Shown: one piece after another, positions 7,317 to 15,282 of the stretch
How the letters are laid out: each line of letters opens with the position of its first letter
Position numbering within the stretch: position 1 is the stretch's first letter
NCBI GenBank assembly: GCA_023387135.1
Contig: JAEWIK010000032.1
Span: forward strand, 1-18,557
DNA from: Actinomycetes bacterium
GTDB lineage: Bacteria > Actinomycetota > Actinomycetes > Propionibacteriales > Propionibacteriaceae
Reading direction: 5' to 3'
DNA length: 18,557 bases
The notes under the pieces: generated by a model
Told to the model about the DNA's origin: nothing
Seen by the model: the letters and a program-made list of their open reading frames with translations, nothing else
The model's database searches: none
Program-made: the position numbers and the translations under genes

Positions 7317-10300
7317 TCAGGGCAGCAGCCCTCGCACCAGCCCCAGGCCCACGCTCATGCGGGCCAGGTCGGGCTCGCCCTCGCACACCTCGCGGAGCGT
7401 CTCGGTACGACGCGCCGCCTGCGGGGTGGCGGCGAGCCACTCGTCCACCAGCGCCTCGCCCTGCGCGTCGGGACCGGCCTGTGCCAGCACCCCGGCGGTG
7501 AGTTCGTCGTGGACCGCCAGCAGGTCGTCGCGCAGCGCCGCCCGTGCCATCGCGTCCCACCGCACCTGCCTGGGGAGCACGTCGATCCGCTCGACCAGCC
7601 GGTCCAGCCCGAGCCTGTGGCCGAGGGCGAAGAAGACGTCGGTCACCAGGCCGGTGTCGAGCCCGAGCCGGCTGGCGATGGACGCGATGCCGAGCGCGTA
7701 GTGGGCCTGGGTGGCCGTCGCCATCTCGACGGCGAGTTCCTCGGGAGCGCCCCGCTCGACCCAGGACGCGTACAGCGCCTCGGCGGCCTGGCGTTGCGCG
7801 GGAGTGACCCGCCTGGCGAGGTCGGACCTGATCCGCGACACCGGCTCGGAGAACTCGTCGATCGTGGCCCTGACGTCCAGCGGCGCGCGCCGGTTGTGCA
7901 GCAGCCAGCGCGTCACGCGCTCGACCATCCGCTGCAGTTCGAGCCGCAACTCGGTCGACAGCTCGGCGTCGAGGTCGTTCATCCTGCCGAGCAGCACCTC
8001 CGACAGGCCGACGTTGTAGATGGCCCGCGCGGCGAGCTGGGCCCTGATGACGTCGGCGATGCCCGCACCGGTCTCGGTGGTGAGCCTGTGGAACGCCGTG
8101 GGACCCTGCGAGTTCACGAACCTGTTGACGGCAACGGTGGTGATGATCTCCCTCGCCAGCGCGTGTTCGTGCATGTGCTCGCCGAACCGCTCCCGCAACT
8201 GCCTGGGGAAGTAGGTCAGCAGCCTGTCGCCGAGGTAGGGGTCCTCGGGCAGGTCGGTCTCGAGCATCCACTCCTTGAGCGCGATCTTCGTGTACGACAG
8301 CAGCACCGCCAGTTCGGGCCTGGTGAGCGAGTTGCCGGCGGCGATCCGGCGCGCCATCTCGTCGGTGGAAGGCATCGACTCCAGGTCCCGGTCGAGGAAG
8401 CCCTGCGCCTCGAGAGTGCGCATCCAGTCCTCGTGCTGGCCCGCCAGTTCCGCCCCGCGCGCCATGCCGCAGGTGAGGGCGATGTTCTGGTCGACGTTGT
8501 GGCTGAGGACGAGCAGCGCCACGTCGTCGGTCATCGAGGCCAGCAGCGGCTCGCGCTCGTCGGACGACAGCCGTCCCGCCGCCAGTTCCCCGGCCAGCAG
8601 GATCTTGATGTTCACCTCGTGGTCGGAGGTGTCGACCCCTGCCGAGTTGTCGATGAAGTCGGTGTTCAGGCGTCCCCCGGCCGCCGCGTACTCGACGCGT
8701 CCGGGCTGCGTCCAGCCCAGGTTGCCGCCCTCGGCGGCGACCCTCGCACGTACCTGCCCGCCGTCCACCCTGATCGGGTCGTTCGCCTTGTCGCCGACGT
8801 CGGAGTTCACCTCGGTCGAAGCCTTGACGTAGGTGCCGATCCCGCCGTTGAACAGCAGGTCGACGGGCGCGAGCAGGATGGCCCGGATCAGCTCGTTCGG
8901 CGGCAACTGGGTCACCGACTCGGGCAGCCCGAGCGCCGCGCGCACCTGCTGGCTGACCGGGATGCGCTTCTGCGTCCTGGGGTAGACCCCGCCGCCGGCC
9001 GAGATCAGCGACGTGTCGTAGTCGGCCCAACTCGATCGCGGCAGTTCGAACAGCCGCCGCCGTTCGGCATGGCCGGTCGCGGCGTCGGGATCGGGGTCGA
9101 GGAAGATGTGGCGATGGTCGAAGGCGGCCACGAGCCTGATGTGTTCCGACAGCAGCATGCCGTTGCCGAAGACGTCGCCCGACATGTCGCCGATGCCCGC
9201 CACCGTGAAGTCGGTCGCCTGGCAGTCGAGGCCGAGTTCCCGGAAGTGCCGCTTGACCGACTCCCACGCCCCCCTGGCGGTGATGCCCATCTTCTTGTGG
9301 TCGTAGCCGCTGGAACCGCCGGACGCGAAAGCGTCCCCCAGCCAGAAGCCGCGCTCGATGGCGATGGCGTTGGCGAGGTCGGAGAAGGTGGCGGTGCCCT
9401 TGTCGGCGGCCACCACCAGGTACGAATCGTCGTCGTCGTAGCGCAGCACCCTGTCGGGCGGGGTCACGACGCCGCCCACCGCGTTGTCGGTGACGCTCAG
9501 CAGCGTGTCGACGAAGATCCTGTAGCAGGCCTCCCCCTCGGCCTGCCAGGCTGCCCTGTCGACGGCGGGGTCGGGCAGCCTGGACGGGACGAAGCCGCCC
9601 TTGGCGCCGACAGGCACTATCACGGTGTTCTTCACCGTCTGGGCCTTCACCAGGCCCAGCACCTCGGTGCGGAAGTCCTCGGAACGGTCCGACCAGCGCA
9701 GGCCGCCGCGCGCCACCTTGCCGAACCTGAGGTGGACGCCCTGGACGCGCGGTGAGTACACGAAGATCTCGAAGGCGGGACGGGGTTCGGGCAGCAGGGC
9801 GAGCTGCCGGGGAGCCAGCTTGAAGGCCAGCGCCTGCGCCTGGGTGAAGGCGTTCGTCCTCACCATCGCACGGATGACCGCCAGGAACATCCTGAGGATC
9901 CTGTCCTGGTCGAGGCTCGCCACCTCGTCGATGCCGGCTTCGAGATCGGTCTCGATGGCAGCCATCGCCTGCTCGCGGGACGCCTCGGGTCCCACGGCGT
10001 CGGGGTCGAACTTCGTCTGGAAGACCGTCACGAGCCCCGCCGCCAGCGCCGGGTTGGCGGTCAGGCAGGACGCGATGTAGGCCTGGCTGAAGCCGATGCC
10101 CGCCTGTTGCAGGTAGCGCGAGATGCCGCGCAGCCAGCTGACCTGCAGCCAGTCGAGGCCGGCGGCGAGGACGAGCCGGTTGAGGCCGTCGGCCTCGCAC
10201 CTGCCCCGCCAGGACGCCTCGAAGGCCTCCACCAGCCTGTCCTCCCCCTTCCCGGTCGGCGGCTGGCAACCCGCCGGGAGCCGCAGGCCGAACTCGTAGA

Positions 10301-12083
10301 CCCGCAGCCGGCGGCCGCGGAGGTTCCACTCATAGGGCCGCTCGTCCACCACGTCCAGGCCGAGCATGGTCAGGTGCGGCATGACGGCGGTGAGTTCCAT
10401 CGGCTGCCAGGTGAAGACCTTCAGCCGCAGGTCGGCACGGTCCTCGCCCGCGGGGAGCCACAGGTCGAAGCGCAGGTCGTCCTCGCCGGAGAGCGAGTTG
10501 GCGAGTTCGAGGTCGACGACCGCCTGCTCGGGAGTCACAGCCTCCTCGTACGCCTCCGAGAACTCCACCCCGCGGGCCTCGCTCGGCCAGTCGGCGATGG
10601 CGGCGACGAACCTGTCTCCCCAGGTGAGGGTCGCGGCCTCGACGAGTTCGGTGATCGCGTCCCCGTCCGGCGCGTCGGCCACCGGCTGCGCGGGCAGCCG
10701 CACGACGAACGAGAGCCTGGTGAGCACTGACTCCGTCACCTGCGTGGTGTAGTCGAGCGACTCGCCGCCCAACTGGGTGAGCAGGATGTCGGTGATGCGT
10801 TGCCTGACGGCGGTGTTGTACCTGTCGCGGGGCAGGTAGACCTGCACGGTGACGAACCTGCCGAACCTGTCACGCCTGATGAAGGTCCGCACCACCCGGC
10901 GCTCCCGCAGCGCGGCGACGGCGGTCACCACGGGCGCCAGCTCGTCGACGCTGGCCTGGAACAGCTCGTCCCTGGGGTAGATGTTGATCGCCCGGCGGAC
11001 GGCGTGCCCGCCGTAGGAGTTCGGTTCGAAGCCGCTGCGCGCCAGCAACTCGGCGGCCTTCGCCGCCAGCACCGGGATGTGGTTCACCGACTCGGCATAG
11101 GCCGACGCCGCCAGCAGGCCGAGGAACCTGCGTTCTCCCACCAGCCGGCCGTCGGCGTCGTAGGTCCTCACGCCGAGGTAGTCGAGATAGGCGTTGCGAT
11201 GGACGCGCGAGCGCCGCGGGTCCTTCGTGAGCACCAGCAGCTCACGCTCGTCCCCGGCCGGGAGGGCGTGGAACGGGTCCGGGCCGGCGCCCCGCAGGAT
11301 GCCGAGGCCCGTCCCCTCGACGGGTTCGTAGCGCGACCCGTCGAAGACGTACTCCCGGTAGCCGAGGAAGACGAAGTGGCCATCCGCCAGCCAGCGCAGC
11401 AACTGGATCGCGCTGTTGAGCCTGTGGGGGCTGCCCGGCTGGGGGGTGGTCTCCAGCAGGCGCAGCGTCGCGCGCGCGGCGGCCAGCATGGGCTTCCAGT
11501 CGTCGACAGCGGTCGCCACGTCGGCCAGCGCGGCGCGCAAGCCCTCCAGCAGGTCGTCGATGACCTCCGAGGCGGAGACGCCGAGCGGGGGGTAGACCTC
11601 CAGCGACACCCACGACTCGGCGGTCGTGGGGCCCTGGCCGGAATCCACCGCGAGTAGGCGGCCGTCCTCGTCGCGCGCGACCCGCAACTGCGGATGGAAG
11701 AGGCGCCGCAGGCTCCAGCCCTGCCGGGCGAGCTCCATGTTGAGGCTGTCGACCAGGAACGGCTTGTCGTCGGTCACCAGCTGGACGACCGTCGAACCGC
11801 GGGCGTCCCAGCTCTCGCCGTCCTGCTGCAGCACGGTCAGCAGGTGCTCGCCCTGACGCCTCACGATGCCGAGCTTGAGGTGCGCCTCCAGCACCGTCGC
11901 CAGCCACCGCGGGGCCACCCCTGCGAGCTCGTCGTCGGGAACGTGCCCGAGGTAGCTCACCAGCCAGGAGTCGACCAGGGCCGGCTCCGGTCCTCCGTCC
12001 GCCGCCATCGGAGCCCGCAGGTACTGCACGAGCCGGGAGTACCACTCGGCAGTCGAGGCTGCCCCGACCTCACTGATCACCAT
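7317..12083 (-). CDS. gdh: NAD-dependent glutamate dehydrogenase, large (~180 kDa) type
   Basis: This enzyme deaminates glutamate to 2-oxoglutarate and ammonia with NAD+. The 1588-residue length matches the large L-180 class known from Streptomyces and mycobacteria. Residues ~95-135 carry an ACT-like segment (VVQLVTDDKPFLVDSLNMEL). The long N-terminal regulatory region runs to ~720. The catalytic core follows: TNAF near 743, ARGGLRWSDR at 791-800, LVKAQTVKNT at 811-820 and GAKGGF at 826-831 with the active-site lysines, and the NAD-binding segment GIGDMSGDVFGNG at 963-975. No frameshift is seen. The ATG has a GAGGA ribosome site 5 bases upstream. With the P5C dehydrogenase at 12728-14365 it suggests amino-acid catabolism. 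It converges on the cap-like gene with a 3-base gap. Confidence 0.95.
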   Translation of the reverse strand: MVISEVGAASTAEWYSRLVQYLRAPMAADGGPEPALVDSWLVSYLGHVPDDELAGVAPRWLATVLEAHLKLGIVRRQGEHLLTVLQQDGESWDARGSTVVQLVTDDKPFLVDSLNMELARQGWSLRRLFHPQLRVARDEDGRLLAVDSGQGPTTAESWVSLEVYPPLGVSASEVIDDLLEGLRAALADVATAVDDWKPMLAAARATLRLLETTPQPGSPHRLNSAIQLLRWLADGHFVFLGYREYVFDGSRYEPVEGTGLGILRGAGPDPFHALPAGDERELLVLTKDPRRSRVHRNAYLDYLGVRTYDADGRLVGERRFLGLLAASAYAESVNHIPVLAAKAAELLARSGFEPNSYGGHAVRRAINIYPRDELFQASVDELAPVVTAVAALRERRVVRTFIRRDRFGRFVTVQVYLPRDRYNTAVRQRITDILLTQLGGESLDYTTQVTESVLTRLSFVVRLPAQPVADAPDGDAITELVEAATLTWGDRFVAAIADWPSEARGVEFSEAYEEAVTPEQAVVDLELANSLSGEDDLRFDLWLPAGEDRADLRLKVFTWQPMELTAVMPHLTMLGLDVVDERPYEWNLRGRRLRVYEFGLRLPAGCQPPTGKGEDRLVEAFEASWRGRCEADGLNRLVLAAGLDWLQVSWLRGISRYLQQAGIGFSQAYIASCLTANPALAAGLVTVFQTKFDPDAVGPEASREQAMAAIETDLEAGIDEVASLDQDRILRMFLAVIRAMVRTNAFTQAQALAFKLAPRQLALLPEPRPAFEIFVYSPRVQGVHLRFGKVARGGLRWSDRSEDFRTEVLGLVKAQTVKNTVIVPVGAKGGFVPSRLPDPAVDRAAWQAEGEACYRIFVDTLLSVTDNAVGGVVTPPDRVLRYDDDDSYLVVAADKGTATFSDLANAIAIERGFWLGDAFASGGSSGYDHKKMGITARGAWESVKRHFRELGLDCQATDFTVAGIGDMSGDVFGNGMLLSEHIRLVAAFDHRHIFLDPDPDAATGHAERRRLFELPRSSWADYDTSLISAGGGVYPRTQKRIPVSQQVRAALGLPESVTQLPPNELIRAILLAPVDLLFNGGIGTYVKASTEVNSDVGDKANDPIRVDGGQVRARVAAEGGNLGWTQPGRVEYAAAGGRLNTDFIDNSAGVDTSDHEVNIKILLAGELAAGRLSSDEREPLLASMTDDVALLVLSHNVDQNIALTCGMARGAELAGQHEDWMRTLEAQGFLDRDLESMPSTDEMARRIAAGNSLTRPELAVLLSYTKIALKEWMLETDLPEDPYLGDRLLTYFPRQLRERFGEHMHEHALAREIITTVAVNRFVNSQGPTAFHRLTTETGAGIADVIRAQLAARAIYNVGLSEVLLGRMNDLDAELSTELRLELQRMVERVTRWLLHNRRAPLDVRATIDEFSEPVSRIRSDLARRVTPAQRQAAEALYASWVERGAPEELAVEMATATQAHYALGIASIASRLGLDTGLVTDVFFALGHRLGLDRLVERIDVLPRQVRWDAMARAALRDDLLAVHDELTAGVLAQAGPDAQGEALVDEWLAATPQAARRTETLREVCEGEPDLARMSVGLGLVRGLLP

Positions 12084-12101
12084 CGAAGTCCTCGCTGACT
12101 A

Positions 12102-12127
12102 GGCGCCAGAGGCGCCGTCACGGCGCC
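12102..12127. promoter_or_regulatory. Three GGCGCC palindromes in the gdh leader
   Basis: GGCGCC occurs at 12102-12107, 12111-12116 and 12122-12127, upstream of gdh. The last two form a hairpin, GGCGCC-GTCAC-GGCGCC. The block could be an operator or a leader structure; this is pattern recognition only. Confidence 0.35.
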
Positions 12128-12154
12128 AACCCATCTCACACTACTCAGCCGGCA

Positions 12155-12183
12155 ACCGATCAACGAATGACGCGGCGATCGGT
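12155..12183. promoter_or_regulatory. Dyad ACCGATC-N15-GATCGGT between gdh and the DUF2505 gene
   Basis: A perfect 7-bp inverted repeat with a 15-base spacer lies in the divergent intergenic region, ending 13 bases before the DUF2505 ATG. It could bind a regulator of either gene. Confidence 0.35.
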
Positions 12184-12196
12184 CACAATGTCTGCC

Positions 12197-12661
12197 ATGG
12201 AGATCAGCGCCACCCACCAGTTCCCGCAGCAGGTCGACGCAGCCTTCGCGATGCTCACGGACCCGGAGTTCCTCGACGCCGTCTGTGCTGCCAGCGATCC
12301 GATCGAGTACTGGGTCTTTGCCGAGGGCTTGCACACCGGGGCGCGGAGGGTGATGCGCAACCACGCTTCCATCGAGAAGTTCACCGGTCCCACGATCACC
12401 GTCACCGACGAGATCGACTGGGACGCCCAGCCCGCGGGAGACAGCCGGACCGGCACGGCCCGCGTGAGGGTGGACGGCATGCCGGTGGCGCTGCACGGAC
12501 GGGTGCGGCTCGCGCCGAGCGGCACCGGTTCGGCCCTGACCTACGAGGGCAACCTCAAGGTGTCGATCCCGCTGGTGGGCCCGAGCCTGGAACGCCAGGC
12601 GGCGCCGGTGCTCCTCGAAGCTCTCGAGGTGCAGGCGCGGGTCGCCCAGACCTGGGGCTGA
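12197..12661 (+). CDS. DUF2505 family protein
   Basis: This is a 154-residue protein starting MEISATHQFPQQVDAAFAML. The opening (helix-grip-like, with a conserved F and DPEFLDAVC), a central strand ARVRVDGMPVALHGRVRLAP, and an end with PLVGPSLERQAAPVLLEALEVQ match the actinobacterial DUF2505 family, which is thought to have a START/SRPBCC-like lipid-binding fold. No signal peptide or membrane span is seen. Upstream ATGs at 12167 and 12188 are possible; I chose 12197 because the family motif begins there and a CACAAT -10-like box sits 7 bases before it. It is divergent from gdh and convergent with the P5C dehydrogenase gene. The function is unknown. Confidence 0.8.
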   Translation: MEISATHQFPQQVDAAFAMLTDPEFLDAVCAASDPIEYWVFAEGLHTGARRVMRNHASIEKFTGPTITVTDEIDWDAQPAGDSRTGTARVRVDGMPVALHGRVRLAPSGTGSALTYEGNLKVSIPLVGPSLERQAAPVLLEALEVQARVAQTWG

Positions 12662-12681
12662 CAGGGCGACGCACGACACCC

Positions 12682-12703
12682 GCCGGGCCGCCCCGGGCCC
12701 GGC
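12682..12703. terminator. GC hairpin between convergent genes
   Basis: GCCGGGCC-GCCCCG-GGCCCGGC forms an 8-bp all-GC stem with a 6-base loop, between the stops of the DUF2505 gene and the P5C dehydrogenase gene. It could end transcription from both sides. There is no T-run, which is common for actinobacterial terminators. Confidence 0.5.
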
Positions 12704-12727
12704 ACGCCGGCCGCCGCGGGAGGAGGC

Positions 12728-14365
12728 TCAGTCCTCCGGCAGCATGTGCGGGTAGGACGTCCCGACGGGAGGCAGCAGGGTCTCCTTGATCGAGCGCGGG
12801 CTCACCCAGCGCATCAGGTTCCACAGCGAGCCGGCCTTGTCGTTGGTGCCCGACGCCCTCGCGCCGCCGAAGGGCTGCTGGCCGACGACCGCACCGGTGG
12901 GCTTGTCGTTGATGTAGAAGTTGCCGGCGGCGTGCCGCAGCCTGTCCTGGGCGAGCCTGATGGCGGCCCTGTCGGTCGCCAGGATGGACCCTGTGAGCGC
13001 GTAGGCCGAGGTCTCGTCCACGAGGTCGAGGGTCTCGGCGTACTGGTCGTCGGGGTAGATGAACAGCGACAGGATCGGCCCGAAGTACTCGGTGGTGAAG
13101 ATCTCGTGGTGCGGGTTCGTCGACGTGATCAGCGTCGGACGGATGTACCAGCCCTCGGACCTGTCGTAGGTGCCGCCTGCCACGATGTCGGTCTCGGCGG
13201 ACGCCTTCGCGCGGTCGATGGCCCCCGACAGCTTGGTGAAGGCGCGCTCGTCGATGACCGCCGAGGTGAAGTTCGAGAAGTCGCGGACGTCGCCGACGGC
13301 GAGCGCCTCGGTCTGGGCGATCAGGTCCTCGCGGATGCGCTCCCACAGCGACGCCGGCAGGTAGGCGCGCGACGCCGCCGAGCACTTCTGGCCCGAGTAC
13401 TCGAAGGCTCCCCTGATGAGCGCGGTCACGACGACGTCCGGGTCGGCGCTGGGATGCACGACGACGAAGTCCTTGCCGCCGGTCTCGCCCACGATCCTGG
13501 GGTACGATCTGTAGCGCGCGATGTTGCTCCCGATCTCTCCCCACAGCCCCTGGAAGACGCGGGTGGAGCCCGTGAAGTGGATGCCCGCGAGGTCGGGATG
13601 GGCGAGCGCCACCGAGGACACCTCGGAGCCGTGGCCCGGGAGCATGTTGATGACGCCGTCCGGGAGCCCGGCCTCGGCCAGCACGGCCGCCACGACGGCC
13701 GCCGCGCGCTGCTGGGTGAGCGCGGGCTTCCAGATCACCGTGTTGCCCATGATGGCGGGGCTGGTGGGCAGGTTGCCGGCGATGGCGGTGAAGTTGAACG
13801 GCGTGATCGCGTACACGAAGCCTTCGAGCGGGCGGTAGTCGAGCCGGTTCCACACCTGCGGGGAGTTCTTCGGCTGGTTGGCGTACAGCTCCCTGGCGAA
13901 GGCGACGTTGAAGCGGAGGAAGTCGATCAGCTCGCAGGCGGAGTCGATCTCGGCCTGTTGCACAGTCTTGCCCTGGCCCAGCATGGTCGCGGCGTTGGCG
14001 AGCGCGCGGTACGGGCCGGCGAGCAGTTCGGCGGCACGCAGGAAGATCGCGGCGCGGTCGTCGAAGGACATGGCCGCCCAGTCGTGCCTCGCCCGCAGCG
14101 CGGCGGCGATCGCCGCGTCGGTGTCGGCCGCCGAAGCCTGCCTGACCGTCCCGAGCAGCACCGAGGTGTCGGACGGCATCCTCACCTCGAGGGTGTGGTC
14201 GCCGGTGCCCGGACGGAACTCGCCGCCGATCCAGGCGTCGAGCTCCTCGGTGGTGGACGCGACCTCGTCCAGGACGGCGGCTATCTCCTTCCGCTCGGCG
14301 CTGCCGGGGGCGTAGCCCTTGACAGGTTCGTTGGCAGGCAGGGGTACAGAGGTGATCGCGTCCAT
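12728..14365 (-). CDS. pruA: L-glutamate gamma-semialdehyde (P5C) dehydrogenase
   Basis: This 545-residue aldehyde dehydrogenase oxidises glutamate-5-semialdehyde (from proline) to glutamate with NAD+. Catalytic residues are present: Asn191 in ITPFNFTAIAG, Lys213 in IWKPA, Glu294 in IVGETGGKDF and Cys328 in EYSGQKCSAASR. The sequence FEYSGQKCSA and the C-terminal PFGGARASGTNDKAG and MRWVSPRSIKET are typical of the stand-alone (non-PutA-fused) P5C dehydrogenase subgroup. No proline dehydrogenase gene is in the window. Its product glutamate is the substrate of the large glutamate dehydrogenase encoded nearby. The ATG lies inside an 18-bp palindrome and has TAGATT 7 bases upstream, with no Shine-Dalgarno sequence. 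Confidence 0.95.
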   Translation of the reverse strand: MDAITSVPLPANEPVKGYAPGSAERKEIAAVLDEVASTTEELDAWIGGEFRPGTGDHTLEVRMPSDTSVLLGTVRQASAADTDAAIAAALRARHDWAAMSFDDRAAIFLRAAELLAGPYRALANAATMLGQGKTVQQAEIDSACELIDFLRFNVAFARELYANQPKNSPQVWNRLDYRPLEGFVYAITPFNFTAIAGNLPTSPAIMGNTVIWKPALTQQRAAAVVAAVLAEAGLPDGVINMLPGHGSEVSSVALAHPDLAGIHFTGSTRVFQGLWGEIGSNIARYRSYPRIVGETGGKDFVVVHPSADPDVVVTALIRGAFEYSGQKCSAASRAYLPASLWERIREDLIAQTEALAVGDVRDFSNFTSAVIDERAFTKLSGAIDRAKASAETDIVAGGTYDRSEGWYIRPTLITSTNPHHEIFTTEYFGPILSLFIYPDDQYAETLDLVDETSAYALTGSILATDRAAIRLAQDRLRHAAGNFYINDKPTGAVVGQQPFGGARASGTNDKAGSLWNLMRWVSPRSIKETLLPPVGTSYPHMLPED

Positions 14366-14373
14366 GGACGCGA
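14356..14373. promoter_or_regulatory. Perfect 18-bp palindrome over the pruA start codon
   Basis: TCGCGTCCATGGACGCGA is fully self-complementary, and the pruA ATG is at its centre. It lies just downstream of the candidate -10 (TAGATT, 14373-14378). It may be an operator; chance from codon choice is also possible. Confidence 0.4.
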
Positions 14374-14378
14374 ATCTA
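14373..14378 (-). promoter_or_regulatory. Candidate leaderless -10 for pruA
   Basis: TAGATT lies 7 bases before the ATG, so transcription would begin at or near the start codon. No strong -35 is seen. Confidence 0.4.
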
Positions 14379-14434
14379 CCCGAACCGCCTCCCCGGCCCC
14401 GCCTCGAAAGCCTTTCCGAACGTGCGGCAGGCTG

Positions 14435-15229
14435 TCAGCTCGCCGCCGCCTCCCGGCGCTTCTTCGCCGCCTCCACGGAGGCGCGCAGCGCGGCCACCAG
14501 GTCGACCACCTCGGCGGGCTTCTGCGTCGTCTCCTCGGTAGGCGGTTCGACGCCTTCGAGCTTGGCCTCGACCACCTTCTCCAGCTCTTCGCGGTAGGTG
14601 TCGGTGAAGGCGGTCGGATCGAAGTCGGCGCTCAGCTGTTCGATGAACATCTTCGCCATCGACACCTCGGCGTCGCTCACCTTCACGTCCCCTTCGGGAG
14701 CGGCGAAGCTGGTGTCGCGCACCTCGTCGGGCCACAGCATCGTGTGCAGGATGAGCACGTCGTCGACCGGACGGATGAGGGCCAGCGACTCCCTCGCCCG
14801 CAGCGCGAGCCTGACCACCGCCGCCTTGCCGGAATCGGCGAGCGACTGGCGCAGCAGGATGTAGGGCTTGGTGCCGGTCTTCTCGGCCTCCAGGACGTAG
14901 GTCTTCTCGAAGTACGTCGGGTCGATCTGCGACACCTCGACGAACTGGACGACGTCGACCGTCTTGCCCTCGGCGGAGGGCAGGCTGGCGAAGTCCTCGT
15001 CGGTCAGGATGGCCATCCTGCCGTCGGCGGTCTCGTAGCCCTTGGCGATCTCCGCGAACGGGATCTCCTTGCCGCAGACCTCACAGACGCGCTTGTAGCG
15101 GATCCTGCCGCCGTCCTCGGGGTGGACCTGGCGGAAGCTGATGTCCTTGGTCTCGGTCGCGCCGTAGACGCGGACGGGGATCGTCACCAGTCCGAACGAC
15201 ACCGCGCCTTTCCAGATCGAACGTGGCAT
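14435..15229 (-). CDS. ku: Ku protein, non-homologous end joining
   Basis: This is a 264-residue bacterial Ku, a homodimeric ring that holds DNA double-strand ends and recruits LigD. The opening MPRSIWKGAVSFGLVTIPV is the family signature. RYKRVCEVCGKEI at 44-56, GYETADGRMAILTDEDF at 64-80 and LILHTMLWPDEVR follow in the usual order. The C-terminus ends in a Lys/Arg-rich helix (AKKRREAAAS), the basic extension of bacterial Ku. The start at 15229 has an excellent GGAGGAG site, so the longer frame to 15262 is rejected. No ligD is present in the window. A TATGAT -10 box upstream suggests its own promoter in the 53-base gap after the MFS gene. Confidence 0.95.
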   Translation of the reverse strand: MPRSIWKGAVSFGLVTIPVRVYGATETKDISFRQVHPEDGGRIRYKRVCEVCGKEIPFAEIAKGYETADGRMAILTDEDFASLPSAEGKTVDVVQFVEVSQIDPTYFEKTYVLEAEKTGTKPYILLRQSLADSGKAAVVRLALRARESLALIRPVDDVLILHTMLWPDEVRDTSFAAPEGDVKVSDAEVSMAKMFIEQLSADFDPTAFTDTYREELEKVVEAKLEGVEPPTEETTQKPAEVVDLVAALRASVEAAKKRREAAAS

Positions 15230-15257
15230 CTCTCCTCCTCGGGAGCGCAACTCCTGC

Positions 15258-15263
15258 ATCATA
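15258..15263 (-). promoter_or_regulatory. Candidate -10 for ku
   Basis: TATGAT is one base from the TATAAT consensus and lies 28 bases before the ku ATG, leaving room for a short leader with GGAGGAG. A weak -35 (TGTGAG) lies 18 bases upstream. Confidence 0.45.
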
Positions 15264-15282
15264 AGCCCCAGCTACAACAGCC

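Noticed and set aside
7509-9755. 748-residue plus-strand protein
   Set aside because: It is antisense to the catalytic half of gdh, without a ribosome site or motif.
7159-10329. 1056-residue minus-strand Arg/Gly/Ala-rich protein
   Set aside because: It is a frame shadow of gdh on the same strand and has no family pattern.
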